Position numbers and translations under genes: made by a program
Shown here: piece after piece, positions 46,901 through 60,204 of the stretch
How the letters are laid out: every line of letters begins with the position of its first letter
Position numbering within the stretch: the first letter of the stretch is position 1
From: Buxus sempervirens
Taxonomy: Eukaryota; Streptophyta; Magnoliopsida; Buxales; Buxaceae
DNA: 64,000 nt
Assembly: GCA_947561395.2 (NCBI GenBank)
Contig: OX387192.1
Span: forward strand, 9,336,221 to 9,400,220
Direction of reading: 5' to 3'
The notes under the pieces: model-generated
The model's database searches: none
Told to the model about the DNA's origin: nothing
The model's input: only the letters and a program-made list of their open reading frames with translations

Positions 46901-49190
46901 GTGGAATGCCTTTTTCCTGAAGGTTTCAATGAGCCTTCGTCTTCAGGGAAAGATTTTGTAGAAGGCTCTCAAAAAACACAAAAAGATTTTTCAATTTTTT
47001 CTAGAAAAGATAAAGTTTTCAAAAAGGTCCAAACCATTTATGAATCATATAAGCAAACGGAATTGAATCAGGATGAGTATGACTTCGACCTTGAGCTCGA
47101 ATTTGACCTAATGGGGGTTGAAGAAGAAACCGAGGACGAAGAAAACGACCCTCCAAAGGAAATCACATATCAATTAGAGCGTCATGAAAAGGGGGTCCAA
47201 CCCAATATTGAAGAGACCATATCAATAAACCTAGGGACCGAAGATGACCCAAAGATAGTAAAGATTGAGGTATGCTTATCTGAGGTACAGCGGGATGAAA
47301 TGATACGGTTCTTGGCTGATTATAAAGATGTATTCGCATGGTCGTATCGGGATATGCCAGGTTTAGACACGAACATGGTTGTGGACAGGCTACCCATTCT
47401 ACCAGATGCCAAGCCAGTTAAGCAGAAACTGAGAAGATTAAAACTTGAATGGACATTGAAGGTCAAAGATGAAGTGGTTAAGCAATTCCAAGCTGGATTC
47501 TTAGCGGTCTCCACTTACCCTGAATGGCTTGCAAATATCGTGCCAGTACCAAAGAAGGATGGAAAGGTCAGAATGTGTGTAGACTACAGAGATTTGAATA
47601 AGGCAAGTCCAAAGGATGATTTTCCACTTCCACACATAGACATCTTAGTGGACAACACTATCGTACATAGTCTGTTCTCATTCATGGATGGGTTTTCTAG
47701 GTACAATCAGATTAAGATGGCTAAGGAAGATCAAGAGAAGACAGCTTTCATCACACCTTGGGGTACCTTCCATTACACTGTCATGCCATTTGGACTTAAG
47801 AATGCCGGGGCAACCTACCAACGGGCCATGACAGCCTTATTCCATGATATGATCCATAAGGAGATGGAGGTTTATGTGGATGATATGATAGCCAAATCAT
47901 GTGAAGAAGAGGACCACTTGATCAACTTGAAAAAGGTGTTTGACCGGCTTAGGAAATATAGTCTAAGGCTCAACCCTGCGAAATGTGTCTTTGGGGCTAC
48001 ATCAGGAAAATTGTTAGGCTTTATAGTAAGCAGGAAGGGAATTGAGATTGACCCAGCTAAAGCCAGAGCAATCATTGAAATGCCATCACCTAGAACGGAG
48101 AAGGAAGTTCGTGGTTTTCTTGGAAGGATTCAGTACATAAGCCGGTTCATAGCACAGCTCACCGCCATCTGTGAACCAATTTTCAAACTTCTAAGAAAGA
48201 ATAACCCGACAGTCTGGAATGACGATTGCTAAGAAGCCTTTGACACAATAAAGGAGTATTTATTGAATCCACCTGTGCTAGTGCCACCAACTCCAGGAAG
48301 ACCATTAATTCTATACTTGTCAGTTTTGGAGACATCAATGGGGTGTGTCTTAGGGCAGCATGACGATACAGGCAGAAAGGAGAGGGCGATTTATTACTTA
48401 AGAAGGAAATTTACAGAATATGAAGCAAAGTATTCCCCTTTGGAAAAGACTTGTTGTGCATTAGTGTGGGCAACTCAGAGGCTGAGGCATTATTTCCTTA
48501 GTCATTCCACCTTATTGATATCCCAAATGGACCCTCTGAAGTATCTATTTAAGAAACCAGCTTTAACTGGCAGAACAGCAAAGTGGCAGTTGTTACTCTC
48601 TGAATTTGACCTCACCTATATCACACAAAAAGCCATTAAAGGTCAAGTCATAGCTGATCACTTAGCTGCACACCCTTTACCAGAATACCAACCTCTGAAG
48701 ACTAATTTCCCTGATGAGGCAATCCTGTTTACTGAAGAAGAAGAAGGGGAAAGCTCATGGCAAATGTTTTTTGATGGAGCCGCCAATATGAATGGAAATG
48801 GAATAGGTGCTGTTTTGATCAAGCCAGACGGGGCACACATCCCGATCGCAGTGAAGTTAAGGTTCCAATGCACGAACAATATAGCAGAGTATGAAGCATG
48901 CATAATTGGGTTGCAGGCTGCCTTAGACCATGAAGTAGAGGAACTTGACGTATATGGGGATTCGAGTCTTATCATCTTCCAAACAACTGGTGAATGGAAA
49001 AGCAAGAATCACAAATTGATCCCCTATCACCAGTATTTGGAAGAAATAAGCACCAAGTTTACTCGAATTTCCTTCAATTATATGCCAAGGACCAAAAACC
49101 AGTTTGCAGATGCTTTAGCCACATTGGCTTCAATGGTCAGTATGCCAGAAGGTGTTGATATTAGACCATTGGAAATTGAAGTCAGAGATG
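46900..49190 (+). CDS. Element B reverse transcriptase and double RNase H region (fossil)
   Basis: RT motifs VRMCVDYRDLNKASPKDDFP, PFGLKNAGATYQRAM and the catalytic YVDDMIAKS (about 47560-47900), then connection and RT-linked RNase H (about 48260-48660). An archaeal-type RNase H follows (MFFDGAANMNGNGIGAVL, NNIAEYEACIIGLQ, VYGDSSLII; about 48760-49130). The second RNase H places the element in the Tat lineage. Broken. Confidence 0.92.
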
Positions 49191-50490
49191 AACCAGCTTA
49201 CTGCCTTGTTCTAGAAGAAACCCCAGAAGAAGAAATACCATGGTTTCAAGACATTAAGAACTTCCTAAATGATCGGAGCTTGACAGAAAATGTTACTTCT
49301 ACAGATAAAAGAACAATACAAAGATTAGCCGGTCAGTTCTTACTAAGTGGTGGTCAGTTGTACAAAAGATCACACAATGATATACTACTCAGATGTGTTG
49401 CAAAGACTGAGTCAGAAAGGATAGTTGAAACGATACATGGAGGAGTGTGTGGACCCCATATGAATGGGCATATGCTTGCCAAGAAGATTCTACGATTGGG
49501 ATATTACTGGTCAACAATGGAGCATGATTGCTATATACACGTTAAAAGGTGTCATTTATGCCAAGTGTACGCGGATAACAAGAACGCACCCCCAAGTGAA
49601 TTACACAGTATGACATCTCCGTGGCCTTTTTCTATGTGGGGTATAGACGTCATTGGGATGATCTCTCCAAAGGCATCAAATGGACACAGGTTTATACTTG
49701 TGGCAATCGATTACTTCACCAAGTGGGTAGAGGCAGCTTCATATGCAAACATTACAAGTAGCCACGTTTTGAAATTCTTAAAGCACAATATCATTTGTCG
49801 CTATGGTGTGCCAAGTGTCATAGTATCAGACAATGCTTCAAACCTTAAGAACAAGGACATGAGAAAGATGTGTGAACAGTTTCAGATTACCCACCACAAG
49901 TCAGCTCCGTATAGACCAAAGATGAATGGGGCAGTGGAAGCAGCAAATAAGAATATAAAGAAGATCATTCAGAAGATGGTAGTAAGTTTTAAAGATTGGC
50001 ATGAAATGCTGCCACTTGCTCTACATGCTTACAGAACCTCAATTCGAACTTCTACAGGGGCAACCCCGTACTCTTTAGTATATGGAATGGAAGCAGTTTT
50101 ACCAGTGGAAGTGGAAATACCTTCACTAAGAGTGCTAATGGAAGCTGAAGTAGAAGAAGCTGAATGGATACAATCAAGACATGATCAACTCAATCTAATA
50201 GAGGAAAAGCGATTAAGGGCGCTTTGTCATGGCCAATTGTATCAGAAGAGAATGGCCAGGGCTTACAATAAGAAGGTGAAGCCCAGAACTTTCCAAGAAG
50301 GAAATTTAGTATTGAAGAAAATCTTACCCTTTTTGGAAGATCCTCGTGGAAAGTTCAAACCAAATTGGGAAGGACCTTATGTGGTCAAGAAGGTCCTATC
50401 AGGGGGTGCTCTCATCTTAACAGAAATGGATGAGAAGGATTTTCCTGAGCCAATTAACTCTGATGCAGTAAAGAGATATTTTCCATGAAT
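49190..50490 (+). CDS. Element B integrase region (fossil)
   Basis: HHCC domain (HGGVCGPHMNGH, KRCHLCQVYAD), core with GIDVIG, VSDNASN and NGAVEAANK as the D-D-E residues, then GKFKPNWEGPYVVKKVL. The region ends just after DAVKRYFP. Confidence 0.92.
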
Positions 50491-51405
50491 GAATATTACT
50501 AGGAAATGATCTAAGGCCATTTTTCCTTATATCCCAAAATTTGAATCCCTAGTCAAGCCAATTTGAGCCTGTTCGTCTTTTTTGTTAAACCTAAACTAGA
50601 CTTACAATCTTATACTAGGGCAAGGCCCATAGGGGCGAAGCCAATAGGGGCAGAAAAGAAAAAAGAAAAAAATAGGGGCAAATGAAAGCCAAATACAAAA
50701 GAAGGGGAACGGGATTGAATTCATCATGATTGTAAGTCCGGTTGACCCATTTTCACACTTAGAAAATTTTGAGCCTTTAATACCTTTTCTTTCATAAATC
50801 GAGCTTAGCCTTTGTTTCGTCCTATTATTAAGCCCTCGGTGATTTTAGTATATTCATTCAACTTTCAGAGTAAGATTGGTGATGACGGAATGCAGAAGCC
50901 GACCCTAGTGAAAACCGTAATTGGCACTAGGGGCAATAAGGGCAAAAAGAAAAAAAATAGAAAAAAAAAATCAAAGGTTAAGTTGATCATGTGGTCCAAA
51001 TGTAATCAGCATAAGCACTGGAAACTGAGCAAATTAGCAGGGTCAATCATGAAGGTAAAGCCATTAGGGGATGATTCTAAAGGTCACGGGGTAGACGGAT
51101 TTGGTCTCTCCCTATTGCTTGGACTACCCTTTTCATTATTCAACCTGATTTTAATTCCTTTAATTATAGGTGATTAAGTGTTTTGGATCAACTTTCAAAA
51201 AAAAAAAAAACAAAAAACAAAAACTATACTTTGGCCAGTGATGAGAAATCAAATACTTTTTCATAAAACTTCTGTTTTTACAAGCATCTGAGAATTCTGA
51301 GGCCAATAATATAAAACCTATTTTTGAATTAAAACTATTATATTTCCACTAATGGAGTTTGCTTTTGTATAAAAGTATGAAAAGAAAAAAAAAGAGATAA
51401 AAGAA
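50491..51405. other. Spacer between pol and antisense genes of element B
   Basis: Non-coding, aligns with 13464-14426 in D. Short frames here (for example 50812-51177) are low-complexity lysine-rich readings and are not called. Confidence 0.5.
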
Positions 51406-53180
51406 TCTAATCCCTACTCCCTAACTGCTCCTCAAGTTCCCTAATCCTAGCTGCCTGAGTTGCAATGATTCCAGAAGCACCCTCTGCATCAGGATCACTC
51501 AAAAAGGAGATGACCTCATCTGAAAAAGAATGCTTGATCTTCAACGCCCTAAGGTCGGCCAAGGAATCTTGATATTTCTTCCGCATCACTCGGACTTCAA
51601 AGCGACGAGCTTGCCTTTGTTCTTCAAGTTTCTTCTCCATGGCAATGCGGCCAGACTTCTGCTCTTCAAGTTTCCTCTCCAAATCAATGACTTTTATCCT
51701 AAGCTCTTGTGCTTCTCGTACCCATATTTGTTGAAGCCGCTTATGAGTTGCCCTTTCAGACTCCAGAATGTCCTCATAGGTAGGAGGAAGAACTGCAGGA
51801 GGATCCTCTGGTACTGGGGCATGACTCTGCACCTGCTCTTTGATCCAAAAGTGATAGTCCTTCACATGGGACTCAGAAAAGACAGGACCCCGCAGAAAGC
51901 GAACATAGGACCACTAATTCATTAATTGAGCATTTAGCCCCATGGTGGCTGATGTAAGTGGTCCTACAAGGCTCTCATAGCCAGTTGGGATCATAATTCC
52001 CTGGGTCGCTCCAAACTGCCGAAGAACCCTCAAAGGAAGATAGAGAACAGCAGATTTCAAGCCTGCCAGGACCAGAAAGTTCCTATCTCTGAAGTTGATC
52101 ACTGTCTCTGGATTGGGCTGATAAGTGCCAGGCCATCTCACTTGATCATCCTGGAGAGTACCCAAGAAAGTGAACCATCCCTGCTTGCCGCCTTGGATAT
52201 TAGGACAACCCCTGTGGCTCATCAGAACAGGAACTTTCAACCTTGGAAAGAAGCGGCGAGTTATCTCTTCAACTTGGCTCAGGTGGTCAAGCAACCAAAG
52301 TTGCAGAAAAGGGGAGAATTTCAATTTATGTCAAAAAAAAAAAAAAGAAGAAGAAAAAAAAGAAAAAAAAAAGAGAGAAAAAAAAGAAAGAAAAAAAAAA
52401 GAAAGAAAAAAGAGAGGAAAAGAAAAGAAGAAGAAGAAAAGAAAAAAAAAAGAAAAAAATATATGTATATTTTTTTACCTGTAGGATAGGGGCGCAGGCA
52501 AGGAAGCGTTTCTTCTTTCTGAAATAACAGTCAGTAAGGCCCTGGTATATCTCTGCTAAGATCATAGGGGCCAACCTCTCACGTTCCCTAACCTGGCAGA
52601 TAACTGAGATGAGAGCCAAGTCAACCTGGTCATCACCCCGTGGAAAAAGCAACTGGTTGACCACTACCAAAGTCAATGCATTAAACCTGGCATCCTTGTC
52701 CCCACTCCTTAGAAGTTTTTCAGTCAAAAAGGTCTTGGACAAGGTTAATAGGGTATCTGAACTCCCTAAGTCTTTCTTCCCTATACCCAGGAATGTAGAG
52801 GCCTCCTTTTTGTAACTAGGCTTTAGGGGTGGGTTCACAACTTTTTCAGAAAATTTTAAGCCAAGGATGGTTTCAATTTCTTCTATGGTAGGAGTCATCT
52901 CTTTGTCATCAAAACGGAAGAGATTCAGCTCAGGTACCCAATGTCCAATCAAAGCTTCAATGATTTCCCACTTAAAGGGAATTTTAGGGAGTTGTAGGAT
53001 ATGCCCTAAGTGGATGGAATCCCAGCGAATCTCCTCATCAAGGGTCGTGGAGTTAACCCATCTATCGTAGAAGGAGTCCACAATAGTCTACCTGGTAAGA
53101 TTAGGAGGTTTTGATCTAACAGGGTGTTTTGCAGGAGGAGATTCAACGGCAGGAGAAAGCGGCGTAGGGGAAGCCATGGA
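51405..53180 (-). CDS. Captured DUF7745-like gene in element B, antisense to pol
   Basis: On the minus strand: FYDRWVNSTTLDEEIRWDS, GHWVPELNLFRFDDKEMTPT and IEETETILGL-like text (IEEIETILGLKF). Next come VVVNQLLFPRGDDQVDLALI and, after an AT-rich intron-like tract (52320-52480), a coiled coil with WVREAQELRIKVIDLERKLE, ending SFLSDPDAEGASGI. Same layout as 11787-13463 in D. Function unknown. Its introns could persist because they are on the strand opposite to the retroelement RNA. The copy shows some decay. Confidence 0.65.
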
Positions 53181-53268
53181 AGCGCCAAAGAAGCCAAGGA
53201 AAGCGAGAAAAGACGTGCTCAGGGAGTTTTCAAACTATTAAAAGTGTCACAATGACGCTCCCCATGAG

Positions 53269-53440
53269 TTTATATAGAAAAAATCGTTAAGGCAGTAAAA
53301 TCCGTAAATAGAATACGGGCATATGGCGCCCGTATAAAGAATACGGACAAACTGTGACCGTGAAAACTTTACGGGCACAGTGCGCCCGTGTTCATATTAC
53401 GGGCACAGCTTGCTCGTAGTCTAAGTACGGTTACTTCCGA
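53269..53440 (-). promoter_or_regulatory. ACGGGC/ACGGTC array and TATA box before the DUF7745 gene of element B
   Basis: Words tacgggc, gcccgta, gaccgtg, tacgggc, gcccgtg, tacgggc and tacggtt occupy 53290-53440. TATATAAA on the minus strand is at 53269-53276, about 95 bp before the likely start codon. The geometry matches 11515-11787 in D, although the words differ. Confidence 0.65.
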
Positions 53441-53637
53441 AAAATGCAAAAAATTGGGCAGTTTCAATTTCTTTGCTTCACCTGTCCCTGTTTTAACATT
53501 CATCATGTAATAAGAACTGAAAAGAAAGAAGAAAAGAACACAAATGAATGAAAATTAAACTCCTTTTATATATATGAGAATGTTTACATCACTTTTGTCA
53601 AAGATACAAATGTATACGAAAAATCCTAATCTACTGT

Positions 53638-56488
53638 CTATGCAGGTCCGCCCCTACGGCCACGGCCTCGTCCTCTGCCCCGACCACGGCCTGAAGATCG
53701 CCTGCGCTCAAAGACATGCCGCACAATATTGCAGGCAGTGCTACGAGTCATCCTGCTCAAAACAGACTGAATATCATACCACATATATAAAGGCACAAGG
53801 CCAGCAGTGGGATGATCAGGAGGGACGTACCCTGAAGTATCTACATATCCCGTAGACTCGGGATCAGAATCAGTACGGGAAGAATCCGTAGAAGGATCAG
53901 TAGCAGCAGGCGTCTCCTCTACAGCCTCCATAGCAGGACCAACAGGAGCAGATGTCCCAGGTACATCAGCATCAGGACCAGGCTCTACAGGATCAGCTGT
54001 AGCCTCCTCCATCACCACGGCCTCCACAGCAGGCTCTACCACAGCGGCATCCATGGCCGACTCCATATCTACATCCGCAGATGCCACAGGAGCAGTCTCA
54101 GCAACTGGGGCCGACTCTGGCACATCCTCAGCAGCAGGTGCAATATCAGCCTCGACCTTAGGCTCTGCTGCAGGAACCTCTACCGACCTGGGAGAAGTCA
54201 CAAACTCCACCTGTGCCACAGAAAAAACCTCATCACGAAGATGCATGGGCACGGGTGAAGCAGGTGAAGAAGGGCCGGCTGTGTCCTCCTGAAAAGAGAA
54301 GAAATTTCAGTCAGAACAAGACAAACTAATACAAAAGCAGGAAGGGAAATAAAAGAAGAAAATAACCTGAGTATGAGATGGACCCGCCTGGTCCTGTGCA
54401 TCAGATGGACCCTCCTGGCCCTGTGCTCTGGCTAGCTGTACCCGGAGGTCTGAGACCGTGATATAGAGGGCGTCCCGCTCAGCAATCGCAGCATCTCGCT
54501 GGCACTCTAGATCAGCATATCGAGACCGGATCTCTACCAACTGAGCCTCCTGAAATAGAAAAGAAAGGGTCAGAAAATGTCAAGATCAAATGAAAATAGA
54601 AAGGTGAAAAGGAAGAAGGCATACCGTAGTGTCATAAGCCCTAATCACTACCCCTCCAATCTCAGTGACTCCGCCACGGACAGGCATAGGTGGCATAAGG
54701 CACCCAACTGAAGCTCGCCTGAACCAGGCATCATAGTCACCCTCCTCCAATAATGTCTCTGCCTTAGTCCAATCTAGGAACTGGGCAGGATCAACAGGCA
54801 TAGGAGGGTAGGAAGGAGTAGTATCTGGCAGGATGGCAGGAATCCGCGGCTCTCCTACATGCTGAAAGAAGAAGCGCTCGCCGCAGTACCAGATGCTGCC
54901 CATCTGACCAATAAAGAACTAGTATCTCTGTCGTCTCTGGTCAGGGACAAATGCATCATCTCTGGCTGCATGCAGGGCCAGCACCTCATGAATGTCATCC
55001 ATCCTGGGGACAAACAGCTGAAAATCAGAGTAGGATATTAGATATGTGATTCAGGAAGAAAAGGAAAGAAGAAAGAAGAGGAATTAAAATAGATTACCTC
55101 AGACCGGTATAGCCTGTCCAAGTGGGCCCGGGCGGACCTAGGACGACTCTTTTCAGAGTCGTGCTCTACATGACACCATCTACGTGCCATGGGATACGTC
55201 TCCTCAGACATTGTAGGGGTAGGACGGAAATAGAGTATATAAACCCTAGCAAAGAACTGCAGAAAGAAGAAAAGATCAGAAGAATAGAAAAAGAGAAAAA
55301 AGAAAGAAAGAGAGAGAAAAAGAAGGGAAATAAGATTCACCTGCAAAAAGGGCCAGAAGAACCTGCACCCGACTCCAGCCCCTCTGGAAGTAGAGAGGCC
55401 GCTCACTGATCGGCGCAGACCGGCCAAAATAGTACCAAAAATGAGCGGGCCCCATGCATACCTCCTCGCTCGATGCAGATCTCCCAGTAAGCTCAGAAAA
55501 TAAGGACTAACCGAAGTCGTGTCCTCAGGGAAGAAGCAAGATCCCATCATGTACAGAAAAAGGAATCGGAAGGCGTATGGGAAAACATGATCACCGGAGG
55601 CAAGCTGGCCAAACTGCCTCGCCCTGAAAGTCTCTCTCAACCATGTCAGAGACAATCTCGTTCTCCCTCTATCCCATGCCTCAGGAGGCAGCACGATATA
55701 TCCAAGATAAGCAGTGACCTCATCAGCCTCTAGCATCGCCATCTCAGGAATAACATCACCAATCATCCTAATCCCGGTGATAAGGGTGAAGTCAGAAGGC
55801 CGGATCCCGATCTCAATATCTGGGAAGTGGAAGCTCAAAGTCTCCGGGAAGAATCTCTCGAGCGGTGCAGCAATGAGGGCCCGATCCATGCGCACGTCCG
55901 GAATGGTAATAAACATGCCAAATCCATATAAGCCTAACTCCCAACGGTAGGCTGAACTGCAAGCCCCCAAGAATCTAATAAAACTGGCCCAGCTCCCTCT
56001 ATAGTGGGACATAGGATACTTTAAAGGGATATCCGCCCTAATACACGCTGAGGGATGAGTCCTCAAGCCATGCAAAAGATCGGTATCCCTAATCTGGGCA
56101 GCCACCTCCTCAGGGATCTCAACCCTGGTCCTGGCCTCATCTCTGCCACGGCCTCCTCTACGGCCCTCATCATGGCCTACATCTCTGCCTCCACCTTGGC
56201 GCCTGCTACGGCTCCTATCTCGGCCTGAAGCCTCAACGGCCGGCTAAAGAAGCAATTGAAAAGGAAAGGATCAAGGGGATGTTTTTGAAAAAGAATATTG
56301 AATTCAGAAGAGTTAGAGAATACCTCTGGGGTCGCCTCACGCAAATCACCAGAAGGAAGATCTGGGATATCAGAATCCGAATCCCTCTCAGCCCTCGAAG
56401 ATGAGGCCACGTCCGCATGATCCCGCCTAACCCGCGAGGAGGAAGGCTCATCTGCAGGATCCCTAGAAGCTGATCGAAGGCGGGCCAT
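53638..56488 (-). CDS. Captured plant mobile domain (PMD) gene in element B, antisense to pol
   Basis: Minus-strand multi-exon gene. The first exon starts MARLRSASRDPADEPSSSRV. The next is Arg/Gly/Asp-rich and leads into the PMD core (about 55370-56110; YPMSHYRGSWASFIRFLGAC, RPSDFTLITGIR, GSCFFPEDTTSVSP, GPLIFGTILAGLRRSVSGLS). Further exons hold a coiled coil (about 54430-54540), a long acidic Pro/Ala/Glu-rich part (53780-54250) and an RGRGRGRGRGRR C-terminus ending near 53638. gt/ag introns with pyrimidine tracts separate them. The architecture equals that in D. PMD proteins act in transposon silencing in Arabidopsis; here the role is unknown. Confidence 0.75.
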
Positions 56489-57934
56489 CTACGGTTCAAA
56501 TCAGGGAGATGTTCATTATTCTTGTTAAAATTTTATTGCTTGATTTTCATGATTACCAGGTTTACAGAAAAAAAGGGAAAATGGAAAAAGTGATTTAGAT
56601 ATTCCTGACTAAATCAGGAATTGATCAAAGAAGATTATCCTTAGGAAATTCAGTTATCTTATAATGGTTTGTTTTAATTACTTATGCCTAATCATCTTGT
56701 TTTGTTTGGTTTCAGGACAGGCCAAGTAGATGACAACAAGGAAAAAAACAAAATGATGCTCTAAATGGTGAGATGGGATTGTAAATGAGGAAGGTATCCT
56801 AAATCATTCAAGTTGAAGTGAGATATAGCAGCATCTTATGTGTGCGCACCCCGATTTCGGTCGCACGACGAGGCTGTGCGCAAAACGATGCGTGCCTCGG
56901 GATTTGTTTGGAGTCGCCACTGCCTGATGGGGTGCAGGCAGACACCTGGGTGCCTAAGTTCTTCTACTAAGGCTTTTGGTCTGCGGCTTTTGAGATTCTA
57001 AGTAGGGGCTCGGTTGCGGTCTGGGGAAGTCCGTAGACACCCCAGTCCACCCCATCAAGTGACGGCTCCCATAGGTTTCCCTAGTTTTGAGTCAACTTTG
57101 GTCTCTCACTCACCCGATTCCTATTCCAGCATGCAATTTTGATTAAGTCTGGCGGGATCGCCAAAGTGGTGTGGGTCCCTTTACTTGATTTTATCTTTTT
57201 AATTAAAGTGATGTGAGTCTGATTGGGCGGGCCCCGTTGGAAGGCCCACAGATTCCTTGGTGGGCCAAGTGTGGCCCATATGTCCCCTTGGTGGGCCTTA
57301 ATCTAAACCTGAGAGGCCCTTTGGGCTTTGGTTCAAATGAACTGATTTTTATTTGAAGTTCAAATTGGATTAGCTAAGTGGATTTCATGCCAAAAGTTGG
57401 CCGGGATTGCTTTGTGGGCCCTTGAGTGGACCCCACAATTGGTTGCCAAGTGATTTTGATTTTATCTTTCTTATCTGTGTCAAAATGGGCCAGGCATTGG
57501 GCTTGGGCTTGAAAGCCCAAGGCTTCCTGAATTAGGGTTTGGAAACCCTAAGTTGGTCGGGTTCATAGGCTTAGTGGGCCCGATAGGCCCTACCCGTAGT
57601 CTCGGCCAAACCACGCATTTCATGCATCAATTTCACAAGTCCGGTTCGGGTGGACCGCCTGAAGTTTGGCCCGCCCGGTTTAATCGGTTAATTTCACTTA
57701 TCTTGATTAAGTTGCATGCATACATGTTTATTGGGCCGGGTGGGCCCCGTTGGAAGGCCCACTGGAAATCAAGTTGGACCGAGGGTCCAAGTCCCATGTT
57801 GGGTTTCCGGGTGACCCGGAAACCCTATTGGTTCATTTGGCTCGATTTAAGAATGCCACCCATACTTAGCAAAAGTAGTTACAGAAGTGGGCGGACCGAA
57901 AACAGCAAAAAAACACGAAAAATGAAGTGGGCGC

Positions 57935-58130
57935 CAGGTGGGCGCCAGGTGGGCGCGAGCTAGGCGCCAGGTGGGCGCGAGCTCAGCGCACCCAAAAAGA
58001 AGTGGGCGCGAGCTCGGCGCGAGGTGAGCGCGAGCTTGGCGCGAGGTGAGCGCGAGCTCGGCGCGAGGTGAGCGCGAGCTCGGCGCGAGGTGGGTGCGAG
58101 CTCGGCGCGAGGTGAGTGCGAGCTCAGCGC
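57935..58130. repeat. GC-rich minisatellite in the solo LTR
   Basis: About eight to nine copies of a 20-22-bp unit, gcgcgagctcggcgcgaggtg, slightly varied. In one frame it reads as a repetitive Arg/Ala-rich peptide, which I regard as incidental. A short (TA)n tract is at 58456-58476. Confidence 0.9.
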
Positions 58131-59211
58131 AGACCCTGACTCTCTGTTTTTTCTCTCTAAACTCCATTTCCGACTGGTTTTAAGCTCTGTAATTGGTTTC
58201 TGGGGATCCTTAGAACCCCAGCAGACCTCTAAACACAGATGGAAATTAATCTAACCTAACGGATCCTCACCACTCATCACTCAAATCTCTCTGGAAAGCT
58301 ACAAATCCAAAACAATACATTAACAGAACATACAAAGAAGGGAACAGGGGGCTTTATTCGGGATACAAGAGATGAGATAAGAGGGAACATGCTCCCCTTC
58401 GAATCAAGCAAGCAATGACAAACCAGATGTTAGAGATGCATGGGAAGCCTGATTTATATATATATATATATATATTGAACAAAAGAAAGTGGAGAGCTCA
58501 CCTTGGTTCTAGGTCTCTGTAGAGTAGGCCGGAGGGTTCCTTGGAGCCAACGAGCAGCTGCCGGAGCCCCCTTCTTCTCGCACCAACAACAAGATCACCT
58601 TCGGGTTTGACGAGGAAGAAGAGGAAGGGAAGAAACGAGTGTGTCTGGTCTTTTCTTCGAATTACCAAACCCAGAAAAATGTCCAACCGAAACTCTCCCA
58701 CCCAAATTTCCGAACCCCCCCAACAATCCGAACCAACAAAAAAATGCAGAACCCCTGCAAATGAAGGGGGATGCTGCTTTTATAGAAGGGGGCGGGGTAT
58801 CCGCCGACTTCGGCGCCCAGCTCGCGCCCACTTGCTGTCGCTGGGCGTGAGCGACAAAATCATTAAAACATTAAATGCCGCCGCGGGTTTGTTTAAAAAA
58901 TCCGAAAATTAAGATATAGCCCCTGGGATATTTTGGTTTAATATTATTTTATTCAGATATTTTCAAATATTTTCAGATTGGTCCCTGGGATATTTTGAAT
59001 GTTCGGATATTTACGGATTTGATCCCCGAGATATTTTCCTGCGCAACTCACCACGTGTGCAGCTTTTTGCCACACGCGCAGTTTGTCGGTTTTGCTGCTC
59101 GGGAATTTTGTCAGCTCATATTTTCTTCATCCGGGCTCCGATCCGGGCAAACTCAGTTGCGTTAGAATCGTATTGGAGCCCTCTATCCAATGGCATGGGG
59201 TAAGCACCTGG

Positions 59212-59500
59212 ATCGGATTTTAGCAGAAAGTCAACTTTTGGCTTCGCCCAAGTTTGACTGCCCGCAGAACCTTCATCCGGACTCCGATTCCTGCAAACTC
59301 AGTTGCACTGGAATCATGTCGGGATCCTCTATCCAATGATATAAAGCAAGGCCTCTGGATCGGATTTTGGCAGAAAGTCAACTTTTGGCTTCGCCCAAGT
59401 TTGACCGCCCGCAGAACCTTCATCCGGACTCCGATTCCTGCAAACTCAGTTGCGTTGGAATCGTGTCGAGGTTCTCTATCCAATGATATAAAGCAAGGTG
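59212..59500. repeat. Direct duplication in the solo LTR
   Basis: Two tandem copies of about 150 bp containing cagaaagtcaacttttggct and catccggactccgattcctg, with a diverged third copy upstream (59110-59215). Confidence 0.85.
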
Positions 59501-60204
59501 GCCAAATATCACTTAATCAAAAAGTCAACTTTTTGTCCCCTCGGGGTTTGACTTTCTGCCAGGGTTTTGAGCTGTTTTGCTGTCTTTTAGCACATTTTTT
59601 TTTGTTTTCTTATTTTCTTTTCTATTCTTTTCTTTTCTTTTTTTTTCTCTCTTTCTTTTTTTTTTTTTTTTTGGTTTGATCAAAATTTGGGTGCTTACAT
59701 TATGCATAAAGACAAAATCAGAAATATCATGCAAAGTCAGGGAAATCAGTTGGCCAGGAATTTGGTCTAATTTGCCAATAACAAAAGGGAATTAGAATTT
59801 CAATTGGAAGCATACAAGATCAAAGCAGAAATCAAATCTAAATAAGAAAAGTTACAGGCATGTGGCACTTGGAGGAGAAAACAGTAAATCACATATATGG
59901 ATTAAGTCTTCATCCCATCAGGAACCTAAACTCAAAGATTGCTAGCACAAGAGCAAATTTCAGACAAACCAAAATGAATCAGGATTTACAACATAAATCA
60001 TAGCATGATGGAGCTTATTTGTTCATAAATCAATTATCAAAACAATAACAGATTCGGCATATATTGGGCATCAAGATCATAGCATAACAAAGTTCGAATG
60101 GCAAGAAGATCAGAGCAAATTCATGCATAAGCTAAGCTAGTTCAGTCGTATGGTCACTTGCAATGTATTGGTTGCAACAGGAATGAGTGTTTCGGCCACT
60201 TACC

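Larger units (their letters stand above)
56841..59699 (-). repeat. Solo LTR of a third Tat-like family
   Basis: On the minus strand it begins TGTAAGCACCCAAATTTTG and ends GGGGTGCGCACA, 2859 bp, flanked by an exact 5-bp duplication ttatg (56836-56840 and 59700-59704). Near its end it shares the gagtcgccac phrase found at the same distance from the ends of the other LTRs here, which supports the lineage. No internal region remains, as expected after LTR-LTR recombination. A TATAAAA box (58778-58784, minus) supports the orientation. Confidence 0.9.
56489..60204 (-). other. Putative 5'-UTR intron of B's PMD gene, holding a solo LTR
   Basis: On the minus strand a donor cctg|gtaagtgg lies at 60203-60204 and an acceptor ending ccgtag stands directly before the ATG at 56488. 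In D the same arrangement holds (donor 7573, acceptor at 8546). Without the solo LTR the intron would be about 0.85 kb. Confidence 0.5.

Noticed and set aside
57847-58167. Open frame with Arg/Ala/Leu-rich repeats on the minus strand
   Set aside because: It is the reading of a GC-rich minisatellite within an LTR, with no domain.
58498-58912. Short frames within the solo LTR on both strands
   Set aside because: They overlap the LTR promoter region and show no known domain.
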